A DNA stretch of 64,000 nt from Selenomonas sp. TAMA-11512 (lineage in GTDB: Bacteria; Bacillota; Negativicutes; Selenomonadales; Selenomonadaceae). Location: positions 2,435,001-2,499,000 of the forward strand of contig NZ_AP029018.1 of the NCBI RefSeq assembly GCF_037076525.1, read 5' to 3'. Every line of letters begins with the position of its first letter. Within the stretch, counting starts at the first letter, position 1. A program made the translations under genes and the position numbers. This document shows positions 25,923 through 36,051 of the stretch, one piece after another. Below the pieces are notes generated by a model. The model did not search any database, was not told the DNA's origin, and saw only the letters and a program-made list of their open reading frames with translations.

Positions 25923-26666
25923 TTACTTTACCGTGAGCAGGACAGGCGTCACGAGGACTTCCTTATCGCCGCTGACGCTGAACGCTCCTGTGAACTCGAC
26001 GGTCTTCCCCTGTATCGAGGCGAGATCCACCTTCGCGATGACGTCTTTCCCCACGGCATCATGGACGGCCTGGGAGACCTTCGCCCAGTCCACCTGGTTC
26101 TTGTAGTCTTCGTACTTGATAAAGGAGAGCGAATCGCGGATCGCCGAGCCCTTGTAGACCGGACCGATCTGCAGCTTGACGGCGACGGGTCCCTCATAGC
26201 CGGCGAGCTTCACCGTCATGAAGCCGGCCTTCTTCGTCTGATCGACGGCCGTGATTTCGCCCTCGCCCTTGACGATGAAGGTCAGCTCGCCCTTATCGCC
26301 CATCGAATAGCGGCCTTTTGCGGCCTGACTCTTCAAATTACCGTTCGCGTCCCGCAGGAGGTCGGAGAGGGGTATCGCCTTCTCGGTCAATTCCGGGACG
26401 ACGTTCGTCTCCCAGATCGCCTCCACGTCTTCCGCCGCGTTAAATGTCTTTTCACCCGTGATCGCCGCTTCCTGCCCGATGGGGACAACGGTCACGCAGC
26501 CTGCCGTGAAGACGAGGGACATCGCCAGACAGCCGGCGGCCAGGAATTTCCTCATGGAGCCCCAAGAGGCCGCGCCGATTGACGCAGGCAGTCCGGATGT
26601 TTTTTCACTGTGCGGCGAGAGCCTATCATGCAGATGTTTGTTCATCATATTTTTCATATTCTTCAT
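25923..26666 (-). CDS. DUF2291 family lipoprotein
   Basis: 247 residues. The family is a predicted periplasmic lipoprotein repeatedly found inside ribose-type ABC operons; its role is unknown. A lipobox is visible as SLVFTAGC about 56 residues in, followed by the conserved TVVPIG and ENVVPEL-like region (WETNVVPELTEKAIPLSDLL). Oddly, 37 residues precede the usual signal-peptide start MRKFLAAGC. The ribosome site GAGGTG at the 26666 start is good, and there is none at the internal ATG, so the extension seems real. Downstream it is 12 bp from rbsA. Confidence 0.82.
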   Translation of the reverse strand: MKNMKNMMNKHLHDRLSPHSEKTSGLPASIGAASWGSMRKFLAAGCLAMSLVFTAGCVTVVPIGQEAAITGEKTFNAAEDVEAIWETNVVPELTEKAIPLSDLLRDANGNLKSQAAKGRYSMGDKGELTFIVKGEGEITAVDQTKKAGFMTVKLAGYEGPVAVKLQIGPVYKGSAIRDSLSFIKYEDYKNQVDWAKVSQAVHDAVGKDVIAKVDLASIQGKTVEFTGAFSVSGDKEVLVTPVLLTVK

Positions 26667-26739
26667 AGGATTTTCACCTCATCCATAACAAAACAAGTCA
26701 GAGGGTATATGTCACATATTCAATAAGGTCAAACGGAAA

Positions 26740-26772
26740 AAAGGGCCGCTGCATTTCGCAGCAGCCTCTTTG
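26740..26772 (-). terminator. Hairpin between rbsB and the DUF2291 gene
   Basis: GGCCGCTGC-ATTTC-GCAGCAGCC; on the minus strand it is followed by a run of six T. Placed right after the binding-protein gene, it should give partial termination so that rbsB is made in excess over the membrane parts. Confidence 0.75.
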
Positions 26773-26797
26773 TTTCCCAACTGTTGTGTTCTCTTGA

Positions 26798-28003
<1,206 letters not shown>

Positions 28004-29491
28004 CTATTTCGACGCCTGAATCACTTCTTCAACCGCCTTCTTCCAGCCGCGCCGCAGCCGCTCGTGCGTGGGCGCGTCCATTGTGTGCGCGTACGAGGTG
28101 CGGGACATCCTCCGGAAGATACTCTTATCGTAGAGCCCGACGGCGATCCCCGCGGCGTATCCCGCTCCAAGCGCCGACAGCTCCTCGGCGGCCGGCACTT
28201 CGACCGAGCCCTGCAGAAGGTCTGCCTGCCGCTGCATAAGCCAGGCATTCTTTGTCGGTCCGCCGTCGACGAAGATCGTCGTGAGAGGGAAGCCCCCCTC
28301 CTCTTTCATCAGCTCCACGATATCCGTGATCTGCATCGCAATCGCGTCGAGAACGGCGCGGCACAGCTCCTTTTTTCCCGTTGTACGGGAAATCTTGGTG
28401 AAAACGCCGCGGGCATCGCTCACCCAGTACGGTGCATTGAGCCCCGTAAAGGCGGGTACAAAGACGCTTTCGTCGTGCGGATTGGACGCTCTTGCCAGCG
28501 CCTCCACCTCGGAGGCGCTTCGGATGAGCTCCAGATCCTCTTTCAGCCACGTGACGGACGCTCCCGTGTAGTTGATGTTGCCCTCAAGGCAGTAGCTGAC
28601 CTTGCCGTCTATGCCCCAGGCGAGCGAGGTGGCGATTCCCTTTTTGCTCGTGACGCGGCGGTCGCCCGTATTGAGCATGATGGAAGATCCCGTGCCGTAC
28701 GTCGCCTTCGCTCCGCCGGCCTCCTGCGCGCCGTGCCCGTAGAGCGCGGCATGCGAGTCGCCGAACACGGCGCGAATAGGGACTTTTTTCGGCAGAATGC
28801 CGTCAACGTCCGTCTCACCGAAGTGTCCGTTGGAGTCACGCACCTCGGCAAGCGCCGAGAGCGGTATGCCGAATGCTTCCGTCACGGGCTTCGACCATGT
28901 CAGCTCGCCGATATCGAAGAGCTGGGTACGCGAGGCGTTCGAATAGTCCGTCGCAAGGACAGCGCCTGCCGTCAGGCGATGGACGAGATACGTGTCCATC
29001 GTGCCCATGGCGAGCTTCCCTGCCGCCGCGAGCTCCTTCGCCTCCGGCACGTTCTCCATGATCCATGCGAGCTTTGCCGCCGAAAAGTACGGGGACAGCG
29101 GGACGCCGGTGGCGGCGCAGATGAGATCGCCCTTCCCCGCGTCGGCAAGACGTCTGGCGATGGCCTCGCCTCGCCCGCACTGCCAGACGATAGCGTTATA
29201 TAAGGGCTTTCCCGTCTCCTTGTGAAAGGCGATCACCGTCTCCCGCTGGTTGCTGATGCCGATCGCCTCGATCTCCTCACCCGTCAGCTTCGCTTTCTCC
29301 AGGAGCTCGCGAACGAGAGACAGGAGATTGCCCCATATCTCTTCGCCGTCGTGCTCGACCCAGCCGCGCTCGTCGATGATCTGGCGGTGCGGCCGATCGA
29401 CGCGGAGGACGCTCTCTCCCTTTTCATTGAGGAGAAGCGCCTTCGTCCCCTGCGTACTCTGATCAACGGCGAGTATGTACCGCCCGCTCAT
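28004..29491 (-). CDS. FGGY carbohydrate kinase (possible D-apulose kinase)
   Basis: 495 residues, two actin-like domains. FGGY signatures: AVDQSTQGTKALLL at the N-terminus, GISNQRETVIAF, and the C-terminal TTIFVDGGPTKNAWLMQRQA with DGGP for ATP. The N-terminal half resembles glycerol kinase (NAIVWQCGRG, GVPLSPYFSAAKL), but the operon context (isomerase, split transketolase, ribose-type ABC importer) points to a pentulose kinase. In D-apiose catabolism the same set is used, with the kinase making D-apulose 4-phosphate. Start overlaps the transketolase stop by ATGA. Substrate is inferred. Confidence 0.85.
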   Translation of the reverse strand: MSGRYILAVDQSTQGTKALLLNEKGESVLRVDRPHRQIIDERGWVEHDGEEIWGNLLSLVRELLEKAKLTGEEIEAIGISNQRETVIAFHKETGKPLYNAIVWQCGRGEAIARRLADAGKGDLICAATGVPLSPYFSAAKLAWIMENVPEAKELAAAGKLAMGTMDTYLVHRLTAGAVLATDYSNASRTQLFDIGELTWSKPVTEAFGIPLSALAEVRDSNGHFGETDVDGILPKKVPIRAVFGDSHAALYGHGAQEAGGAKATYGTGSSIMLNTGDRRVTSKKGIATSLAWGIDGKVSYCLEGNINYTGASVTWLKEDLELIRSASEVEALARASNPHDESVFVPAFTGLNAPYWVSDARGVFTKISRTTGKKELCRAVLDAIAMQITDIVELMKEEGGFPLTTIFVDGGPTKNAWLMQRQADLLQGSVEVPAAEELSALGAGYAAGIAVGLYDKSIFRRMSRTSYAHTMDAPTHERLRRGWKKAVEEVIQASK

Positions 29492-30414
29492 GCCAAAATC
29501 TCCCTGACAGCCTTTGCAATGCCATCGGCATCGAGGCCGTAGTAGTGAAAAGCTTCCTTCGAGGTGCCCGTGATGATCGCATCATCCGGCAGGGCTAAGT
29601 TCTTCAGCTTCGTCGGATGGTTCTCTCCGACGATTTGGGCGACAATCGCGCCGAGGCCTCCGAAGGGCGAGTGCTCCTCCACCGTGACGATCGCCTTCGT
29701 CTCCTTTGCCGCTTTGATGACGGCATCCCTGTCGATGGGCTTGACGGCATACATGTCGAGGACACGCGCGGAGACGCCTTCCTTTGCGAGCTCTTCCGCC
29801 GCACGCTTCGCGTGAATGACGAGCTCTCCGCAAGCGAGAATGGCGACGTCCGTCCCTTCCGTAACCGTGACGGCCTTGTCCATTTCAAAGTGCATCTCGC
29901 CCTCTTCGTAGACATCGTCGACCGCATTGCGCCCGATGCGGATATAGGCCGGCTGATCGTCCTTGCAGAGCGCTTCGAAAAGGCGCCTCGTCTGATGCTG
30001 ATCCGACGGCAGATAGACGCGCATGCCGGGGATTGCCGTGAACGCCGCTATATCCTGCGCGCTGTGATGCGACATGCCGAGCGCGCCGTAGCTGATGCCG
30101 CCCGAGATGCCGACGAGCTTGACGTTGACCCCGGAATAGGCAACGTCCACCTTTGCCTGCTCGTAGCTGCGGGTCGAGATGAAGCTCGCCGGCGATACGG
30201 CGAAGGGGCGCTTGCCCGCAGATGCCAGACCTGCAGAAATCCCGACGAGGTTCTGCTCGGCGATGCCGACCTCGAGGAAGTTCTCCGGCCGAGCCTTGGC
30301 ATACTCGCCCAGGCTCGCGCTCCCGCGAGAATCGCTGCACAGCACGACGATGTCCTTATCCTTGCCGGCTGCCTCCTGCAGCACATCCGCCATGACTTGT
30401 TTATTGGCTGCCAT
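29488..30414 (-). CDS. Transketolase C-terminal subunit (first pair)
   Basis: 308 residues containing the pyrimidine-binding and C-terminal transketolase domains. The catalytic glutamate that activates thiamine diphosphate is in VGIAEQNLVGISAGLA near residue 52. It pairs with the N-terminal subunit encoded directly upstream (TAATG overlap) to make a heterotetrameric enzyme, like DXS-like split transketolases and apulose-4-phosphate transketolase AptAB. It overlaps the kinase gene by four bases. Confidence 0.9.
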   Translation of the reverse strand: MAANKQVMADVLQEAAGKDKDIVVLCSDSRGSASLGEYAKARPENFLEVGIAEQNLVGISAGLASAGKRPFAVSPASFISTRSYEQAKVDVAYSGVNVKLVGISGGISYGALGMSHHSAQDIAAFTAIPGMRVYLPSDQHQTRRLFEALCKDDQPAYIRIGRNAVDDVYEEGEMHFEMDKAVTVTEGTDVAILACGELVIHAKRAAEELAKEGVSARVLDMYAVKPIDRDAVIKAAKETKAIVTVEEHSPFGGLGAIVAQIVGENHPTKLKNLALPDDAIITGTSKEAFHYYGLDADGIAKAVREILA

Positions 30415-31238
30415 TACAGCATCGCCCTCCTCTCGTCAAGCTCCTTGAGCGCTGTCGCTGTCTGCTCTTCATTCGGCACCTTATGATGCCAGCCCGCCTG
30501 GTTTTCCATAAAGGAGACGCCGCAGCCCTTCGTCGTATTCGCGATGATGACCGTGGGCTTACCCCTCGTGCGGCACGCGAGATCGACGGCGTCCAGAATG
30601 GCGCCCATGTCGTTCCCGGGTATGGAGAGCACGTTCCATCCGAAGGCCGCCCAGCGATACTCCTGGCTGTCCTGCCCCATGACCTCCTCGGTCGTCCCCG
30701 AGATCTGGAGCCGGTTGCGGTCAACGAACGCCGTGAGGTTGTCGAGCCTGTAGTGACCGGCTGCCATCGCCGCCTCCCAGACCGAGCCTTCGGCGACCTC
30801 GCCGTCGCCCATCACGACGTAGGTGCGGTAGCTCCTCTCGTCCATGCGCGCCGCAAGCGCCATGCCGACGCCGATGGAGAGTCCGTGCCCCAGCGATCCC
30901 GTATTCATCTCGACGCCGTTGATTTTGTTGTTGGGATGTCCGATGAATTTCGACTGATACCGGGAATACGTCTCCAGCTCCTTCTTGTCGTAGTAGCCGC
31001 GGTCGGCAAGTACGGTGTAGAGAGCCTCGACGCTGTGTCCCTTCGACAGGATAAAGCGGTCGCGATCTGGATCCTTGACGGTCTCCGGCGATACATGCAT
31101 CTTTTCATAGTAGAGCGCTACCAGGATGTCCGTAACGGACAGGTCCCCGCCGATATGGCCGCACCCTGCATGATGAATGAGGCGCACGATGTCCTTGCGG
31201 ATGTCGATTGCCTTTTTCTGCAGTTCTGTGAGTGTCAT
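30414..31238 (-). CDS. Transketolase N-terminal subunit (first pair)
   Basis: 274 residues forming the thiamine-diphosphate-binding half. The diphosphate/Mg motif is GDGEVAEGSVWEAA followed by AFVDRNRLQISG (GDG-x~26-N). His residues of the substrate channel are seen in HHAGCGHIGGDLS and SKGHSVEALY. It sits between the isomerase gene (3 bp upstream) and its partner subunit. The same operon holds isomerase and kinase, so it should act on a ketose phosphate made by them. Confidence 0.92.
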   Translation of the reverse strand: MTLTELQKKAIDIRKDIVRLIHHAGCGHIGGDLSVTDILVALYYEKMHVSPETVKDPDRDRFILSKGHSVEALYTVLADRGYYDKKELETYSRYQSKFIGHPNNKINGVEMNTGSLGHGLSIGVGMALAARMDERSYRTYVVMGDGEVAEGSVWEAAMAAGHYRLDNLTAFVDRNRLQISGTTEEVMGQDSQEYRWAAFGWNVLSIPGNDMGAILDAVDLACRTRGKPTVIIANTTKGCGVSFMENQAGWHHKVPNEEQTATALKELDERRAML

Positions 31239-31241
31239 GCT

Positions 31242-32654
31242 TCATTCCCCCCTCAGATAGGCTTTGATTTCCTCCTCGTTATCGTCATAGAGATCCGGTG
31301 TGACCCCGATATACTTGCATGCCTCGTAGAGCACAGGCACGATATCCTTGTGGATGCCGACGCAGTGATGGATGTACGGCCCCTCGATGATCTTCGCTTC
31401 GAGCCGCTTGATATTCTCGACCTCGACCCAGAGGTAGGTGCCCATGCCCTTCGGCCCTTCGACGCCCTTCGCGCGGCCGAGAAGAAGCGAATACTTGCCC
31501 TCATCGCCGTCAAATCGGCAGAGCGTGAGGTCGCCGTGCTTTGCCTCGGCGGTGAGCGCCCCCGGGTAGTCAAAGGCAAGCGGATACGTGAGCTGCGCCT
31601 TTTCCCTCGCTACCGAGATCGGCCAGGGACCGCAATGCTGCAGGAGCTCGCCGTTTTCGATGTGCGGGTGACGAATCGTCCAGTCGGCGAAGAAGGACCG
31701 CGTCTCGCCCATGCCGGCTGCCTCCGCCATGAGCGCCGTAATCGCTCCGTGGATATCCGTCTCGCAGACGACAGGGAATCCCTCATCGTTCATCAGGGCA
31801 TTTGCCGCACACGGCATGATGCCGATTTCCGTCTGCAGCGCATTCCAGCACTGGATGGCGCCGGCGTTGCAGTGATACTTCTCCATGAGGTCCTTCATGG
31901 CGACCTTCAGCGCGGCGACCTGCTCGAGCTGTTCATCCGTGACCTTGATGATCATATTCTCCCGGATGTAGTCCATGGTCTCTTTGACTTTCTTACCCTC
32001 TTTGATCGCGTCCTTCATCGCGTACATGAGCTCCGGGATAGGTACGGGCGCAAGCTGGACGTTGAAGCGCTCCAGGAGCTCGCCCTCGTTGCACATCGTC
32101 GACCAGAAGTCAAACGGCCGCGGCCCCATCTGCAGGATGCGGATATTCTTGAATATCTTGACGACATTACAGACAGCGAGGAAATCTCTTACGCCCCGCT
32201 CGAAGACGGGGTCGTTCAGACGACAGTTCGTCATGTACGTGAAGGGAACCCGGAAGCGGCGGAGCACCTTGCCCGTGGCGAAAAGTCCGCACTGCGTATC
32301 GCGGAGGCGAACGCCGTTTTCATCCGGACACTCATCCAGCGGTCCCCAGAGCAGTACGGGGACGCCCATGTCCTTCGCGAGGCGGGCACACTCGTATTCG
32401 GTGCCGAAGTTGCAGTGCGGAAGGAAGAGACCGTCGATTTTCTCCCTCTTAAACTTCTCGACGATTTTCAGCCGATCGTTCTCATCATAGAGCAGCCCCT
32501 CTTCGTTGATGTCGTCGATATCGACGAAGTCGACACCCAGCTCCTCGAGTCTGTCGCGCGTAAGCCCGCGATACTTGACTGCATCCGGCGCGCTGAAAAT
32601 GCTGCGCCTCGTCGGCGCATATCCCAGCTTGATTCGAACCTTGCCCATCCTCAT
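31242..32654 (-). CDS. L-fucose/L-arabinose isomerase-like sugar isomerase
   Basis: About 470 residues of the FucI/AraA superfamily. An N-terminal Rossmann-like part has FLPHCNFGTEYECARLA; a central part holds Glu/His metal ligands around CWNALQTEIG and VCETDIHGA near residues 280-305; the C-terminal barrel contains GPYIHHCVGIHKD. This is the small, divergent branch seen in pentose and branched-sugar operons, not a classical FucI (about 590 residues). It is the first gene of the operon, with a strong promoter 50 bp upstream. Substrate could be D-apiose or another aldopentose; this is inferred from context. Confidence 0.8.
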   Translation of the reverse strand: MRMGKVRIKLGYAPTRRSIFSAPDAVKYRGLTRDRLEELGVDFVDIDDINEEGLLYDENDRLKIVEKFKREKIDGLFLPHCNFGTEYECARLAKDMGVPVLLWGPLDECPDENGVRLRDTQCGLFATGKVLRRFRVPFTYMTNCRLNDPVFERGVRDFLAVCNVVKIFKNIRILQMGPRPFDFWSTMCNEGELLERFNVQLAPVPIPELMYAMKDAIKEGKKVKETMDYIRENMIIKVTDEQLEQVAALKVAMKDLMEKYHCNAGAIQCWNALQTEIGIMPCAANALMNDEGFPVVCETDIHGAITALMAEAAGMGETRSFFADWTIRHPHIENGELLQHCGPWPISVAREKAQLTYPLAFDYPGALTAEAKHGDLTLCRFDGDEGKYSLLLGRAKGVEGPKGMGTYLWVEVENIKRLEAKIIEGPYIHHCVGIHKDIVPVLYEACKYIGVTPDLYDDNEEEIKAYLRGE

Positions 32655-32706
32655 TCACCCTCCTGATTACACGCACATTCACTTATTCCTCTCGATTTCT
32701 TATTGA

Positions 32707-32735
32707 TGTATAGCAGTCTTATGTAAAATAGTCAA
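32707..32735 (-). promoter_or_regulatory. Promoter of the isomerase-transketolase-kinase operon
   Basis: On the minus strand TTGACT (32735-32730), 17-bp spacer, TATACA (32712-32707), with an extended TGC before the -10 box. No LacI-type palindrome was found beside it. Confidence 0.75.
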
Positions 32736-32894
32736 TAAATTATTTATATAAATTGTGTAAATTGTTTATATGATTTTTGTATGCAGCTTAGAGCTTTATA
32801 TAAATTTTTTCTATAAAGCAACATCTTGATTATATTTCAAAAGGGCGAAGCCTTTGTCGCCGCTGCCGATATCTTCCGTGCTTTTTCCGCAAAA

Positions 32895-32926
32895 GAAAAG
32901 ACTCCTGACGCGCAGGAGCCTTTTGC
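32895..32926 (-). terminator. Terminator after the DUF421 gene
   Basis: CTCCTG-ACGCG-CAGGAG with flanking AAAAG/CTTTT arms; T-rich tail on the minus strand. Confidence 0.75.
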
Positions 32927-33011
32927 CGAGCATGTAAATTATATGTAAATTTATATATAAATATTTAAGTAGGTTTTATAAGAAGAAATGTGCCATGTAT
33001 CTATACGGCGT

Positions 33012-33662
33012 CTACGCGCGCACGATCACAGGGCCCTCATACGGATAAATGACGAGCGCGGCATCCTTATACTCGCCGATATAGACGTCTTTAGGTTCAT
33101 AGCCCTCCATGTGCAGCTTAGTCCTAAGCCAGTCGCGATCCTTTTCGATAAGCTCAAGCGCATCGTCATCGATCTGTCCGTCGAGGATGAGCGGGTAGCG
33201 TGCGTTCTGCTCGCCGTACTGGATGGTGGTCAGCTGTCCGTTCGGCTCGAGTACGGCGCGCTTTACGTCCTTGATATAGTAGACGCCCGCCATGCGGAGC
33301 TTCAACGCGATGTCGTGCGCGAGCAATCCGTGCCGCATGCACTCGTCCACCTGCATTTTCCCGCGCTCGATGAGAACGGCGGGTCTGCCGTCGACAAAGC
33401 CCTTGATCGCGGCACTGTTCGATTTCAGATATTTCAGGATCAGGACAAGCAGCGTCCACGCAATCAGAACGAGCAGGAAGTCCAGCATCGAGATGGCGTT
33501 GTTGTAGATGACGCCGCCGATGATGCCGCCGAGTACATAGTTCTGCACCTGATCCGTCGCGGAGTTCGGTGCGAGATTTCCCTTGCCGAGCAGGTTGATC
33601 TGGAGAATAAGACAGAGAAGGCCGAGCGCCAGTTTTCCGAACATGAGCGAGTAAACGAGCAT
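33012..33662 (-). CDS. DUF421 (YetF/YcaP family) membrane protein
   Basis: 216 residues. Three membrane helices lie in the first 80 residues, followed by the cytoplasmic DUF421 domain with GFVDGRPAVLIERGKM and LRMAGVYYIKDVKRAVLEPNGQL, as in Bacillus YetF. The function of the family is not firmly known. It starts right after the TAA of the DUF3290 gene (TAAATG), a pairing common in Firmicutes, so the two likely form a complex. Confidence 0.9.
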   Translation of the reverse strand: MLVYSLMFGKLALGLLCLILQINLLGKGNLAPNSATDQVQNYVLGGIIGGVIYNNAISMLDFLLVLIAWTLLVLILKYLKSNSAAIKGFVDGRPAVLIERGKMQVDECMRHGLLAHDIALKLRMAGVYYIKDVKRAVLEPNGQLTTIQYGEQNARYPLILDGQIDDDALELIEKDRDWLRTKLHMEGYEPKDVYIGEYKDAALVIYPYEGPVIVRA

Positions 33663-34115
33663 TTAGTCCTCCTTGTCCACAATCTTCACATCACGATCGA
33701 GAAGATGCGTCTGTTCGTACCGAAATGCAGTGAAGTCACTGTTAAATATCACACTGTAGAAAATGCCGTTCACATCGACGATCATGCCCTGCCGCAGCGA
33801 GGTCGAATTCGTACGTATCTCCTGCACGGGTACCTGCATATCCTCGCTGAGACTGTGAAGGAAGACCGCCATGTGCGAACTCTGCTTTCGGTCGCTTTCC
33901 GTCGCATTGTAGCTGTTCCACTGCATACCGCCGAGGAATACGACGGCAAGGAACAGGATGACGACGAGATCGCGGTAACGCGAGACGAGACGGCTGCGCA
34001 GATGTTTCACGCTCACGACGAGGAATGCCGCGAGTGCAATGAATGACAGCACGTACCAAATCGTATTGTTGAATACGCTGTGCGCTACGATGTAGTCGTA
34101 TGTATAAAATGACAA
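33663..34115 (-). CDS. DUF3290 family membrane protein
   Basis: 150 residues with two membrane helices (about 17-37 and 47-65) and a soluble C-terminal part. It matches the DUF3290 pattern (SFYTYDYIV at the start, GMQWNSYNATESDRKQ after TM2), a family found almost only next to DUF421 genes. Start follows AGGAGGTGC. It lies 176 bp downstream of the GntR gene, behind a highly structured spacer. Confidence 0.87.
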   Translation of the reverse strand: MSFYTYDYIVAHSVFNNTIWYVLSFIALAAFLVVSVKHLRSRLVSRYRDLVVILFLAVVFLGGMQWNSYNATESDRKQSSHMAVFLHSLSEDMQVPVQEIRTNSTSLRQGMIVDVNGIFYSVIFNSDFTAFRYEQTHLLDRDVKIVDKED

Positions 34116-34117
34116 GA

Positions 34118-34289
34118 AAGCACCTCCTGCCGCTCATAGAAGTGCAGCGAGGCCTTCCGCGGGCGAAGCGGGCATTGCACGGAAACCCGCGCAATCCCTT
34201 GAAAGAGCACGGCCGCAGATCCTGCAGCCCGTGCCGAACACCTTGGAACCGACGGTCCCTGTCGGGAACCTCCCGACGCATAGGATGAA
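34118..34289 (-). ncRNA. Structured leader candidate ahead of DUF3290-DUF421
   Basis: On the minus strand this 170-nt spacer holds at least four consecutive GC-rich hairpins: GTCGGGA-GGT-TCCCGAC, a GGCACGG...CCGTGC stem enclosing CTGCAG/CTGCGG, ATTGC-G-CGG...CCG-T-GCAAT, and a GCGGGC-type stem. No open frame with a ribosome site covers it and no T-run marks a simple terminator. It does not match a riboswitch class I know. Strand is inferred from the downstream genes. Confidence 0.35.
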
Positions 34290-34291
34290 AT

Positions 34292-35020
34292 TTACATCTC
34301 GTAATTAAAGCTCAATTTTATGACATCGCCCCGGAAGATGATCTTCGTGTATTCAAACACCTTTTTATCCTCGTCTCTGGTGATTTCTTCCATCAGTATC
34401 AGCGGGTATCCCTTCGAAATGCCGAGCAGCTTCGCTTCTTTCTCCGTAGCAAGCACGGATTCGAATGTTTCATTTACGTATTTCTGCTTGCATCCGAAAT
34501 CGTTCTCCATAATATGACAGAGCTGCTCATTCGCCAGCGCCCCTTCCCGCAGGCCCTTGCACAGGCTGTAGGGGATATAGGATTCATGGATGCTGACCGG
34601 CTTGTTGTTGGCCATGCGTACCCGGACGATGAAGCGCACTTCCGAATCCTCCGGCACCTCAAGCGCCTTTGCGATCTTTTTCGATGCCTGTATGACTTTG
34701 AACGCAACCGTCTCCGTCTGTGTGATGTATCCCTGTGCTTCGAGCTGCTCGCGGAAGCCGGCATACGAGGGGGAATGCGCGATGATCTTTTCCTCCGATA
34801 CGAAAGTTCCCTTCCCCTGAACACGATACAGCAGCCCTTCGTCCGCCAGTGTCTTGATGACGGTGCGCACCGTCATGCGCGACAGTCCGTATTCTCTGCA
34901 GAGCTCATTTTCGGAGGGAATCACTTTTCCCGCTTCCCAGTCGCCGTTCGCAATATACTGTCTGAATATCTCCTCCAGCTGCATGTACAGAGGCTTTGAG
35001 CTTGTCCGATCGATCTCCAT
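34292..35020 (-). CDS. GntR/HutC family regulator with UTRA domain
   Basis: 242 residues. The N-terminal winged helix carries PSENELCREYGLSRMTVRTV, followed by the wing YRVQGKGTFV. The UTRA effector domain (about residues 90-235) contains the conserved ESYIPYSLC and ends with TKIIFRGDVIKLSFNY. It overlaps the phosphatase stop codon by one base (TGATG), so both are translated together. It probably controls the large neighbouring sugar operons; TACGTA-centred palindromes at their promoters are candidate sites. Confidence 0.93.
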   Translation of the reverse strand: MEIDRTSSKPLYMQLEEIFRQYIANGDWEAGKVIPSENELCREYGLSRMTVRTVIKTLADEGLLYRVQGKGTFVSEEKIIAHSPSYAGFREQLEAQGYITQTETVAFKVIQASKKIAKALEVPEDSEVRFIVRVRMANNKPVSIHESYIPYSLCKGLREGALANEQLCHIMENDFGCKQKYVNETFESVLATEKEAKLLGISKGYPLILMEEITRDEDKKVFEYTKIIFRGDVIKLSFNYEM

Positions 35021-35814
35021 CACATATACCCTTCCTTCTTCAGCAGCACAGCCAACACTTCTTCCACCGTGTCCGCAACGCCGGTCGTATAAGCGGATAA
35101 ACCCTCCGCTCCCGTCCGCATCACATAGCTTGTTCCCGCGAATTGCAGCATCTCGAGATCGTTGAACCGATCCCCGAAAGCAACGCACGCATTCGCCTGC
35201 ACCCCAAGATATGCGGCGAGTTTTTCCAGCGCTTTCCCCTTCGTCGCCTTCGGATTTATGAAGTCCACCCAGACTTCATCCGTTCGGAGCGCATGCAGCC
35301 GCGCGCCGCAGAATTTCTGAAAATGCTCTTCCGCCCGCTGCAGAAGCGCATCATCCCGACTGAAAAGCGCCAGCTTATACACCGCACCGATATACGCGTC
35401 GATGTTCTCAACGCGCTTCATATTACGATACGAGGTATCCCACATGAACTGATAGAAATCTTCATTTTTTGAATCGGATACGGTACCAGCATCGCAGGAT
35501 ATGAGGATATCGCAGCCGGGAAATGATTTCAGCTCTTCCAGTATGGATGCGATCATATCCGCCGCTATCGGCTCACAGGCAATCACTTTTCCGCCGTGCA
35601 TGCACACGGAGCCGTTGTCACAGATATAGGAGATATCGTCACGCACCGAATCAAATACGTATCGAATGTTGTCATACGAGCGCCCGCTCGCCGCTGCAAA
35701 GTGCACATTGTGTCTCCTGCAGGCGGAAATCATGTGAAGGATTTCCTCGGAAAGCGTCTGCACGCCGTGTTGGAGAAGAGTTCCGTCCAAGTCACTCGCT
35801 ATCAGTTTCAGCAT
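35020..35814 (-). CDS. HAD superfamily Cof-type phosphatase
   Basis: 264 residues. Class IIB HAD hydrolase: motif I LIASDLDGTLL at the N-terminus, motif II in AAASGRS, a lysine in NPKATKGKAL and motif IV FGDRFNDLEML. Such enzymes remove phosphate from sugar phosphates or cofactors and commonly act as damage-control or pathway-bypass phosphatases. The start at 35814 follows GGGGAGG and lies 37 bp downstream of a near-consensus promoter. It is co-transcribed with the GntR gene. Confidence 0.9.
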   Translation of the reverse strand: MLKLIASDLDGTLLQHGVQTLSEEILHMISACRRHNVHFAAASGRSYDNIRYVFDSVRDDISYICDNGSVCMHGGKVIACEPIAADMIASILEELKSFPGCDILISCDAGTVSDSKNEDFYQFMWDTSYRNMKRVENIDAYIGAVYKLALFSRDDALLQRAEEHFQKFCGARLHALRTDEVWVDFINPKATKGKALEKLAAYLGVQANACVAFGDRFNDLEMLQFAGTSYVMRTGAEGLSAYTTGVADTVEEVLAVLLKKEGYM

Positions 35815-35850
35815 ATCCAGCCTCCCCGCGCCTTTCAAACATGCTATATC

Positions 35851-35879
35851 ATTATACCTTCTCTCCGCACATCAGACAA
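35851..35879 (-). promoter_or_regulatory. Promoter of the HAD phosphatase-GntR operon
   Basis: On the minus strand TTGTCT (35879-35874), 17-bp spacer, perfect TATAAT (35856-35851). Confidence 0.8.
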
Positions 35880-35934
35880 GCGGAAAAATCACATAAAAGC
35901 CTTTGCTTTGCGGCTCTTGTGCACAAATGCAGAA

Positions 35935-35975
35935 AGGGTACGGCGCCCCTGCCTTGCGCAAAGACGCCTTACCCT
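35935..35975 (-). terminator. Terminator after the first DapA-family gene
   Basis: AGGGTA-C-GGCG and CGCC-T-TACCCT pair around an 18-base loop; on the minus strand TTTCTGC follows. It separates the aldolase unit from the phosphatase promoter. Confidence 0.55.
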
Positions 35976-36051
35976 CTCACATGCCGACAAAAGATTCTTT
36001 TGCCGATTTCTATCCCCGTGCGCGGCTCCTACGCGAATCAGTGCTTCCCTG

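Larger units (their letters stand above)
32690..32990. other. AT-rich intergenic block
   Basis: About 300 bp of markedly AT-rich DNA separating the isomerase operon from the DUF421 gene. It holds the promoter at 32707-32735 and the hairpin at 32895-32926; no gene is visible. The low GC suggests either regulatory DNA or a foreign insertion. Confidence 0.5.

Noticed and set aside
30483-32666. A 727-codon plus-strand frame opposite the transketolase and isomerase genes
   Set aside because: It spans two well-supported genes in antisense and has an Arg/Leu/Asp-rich composition typical of shadow frames.
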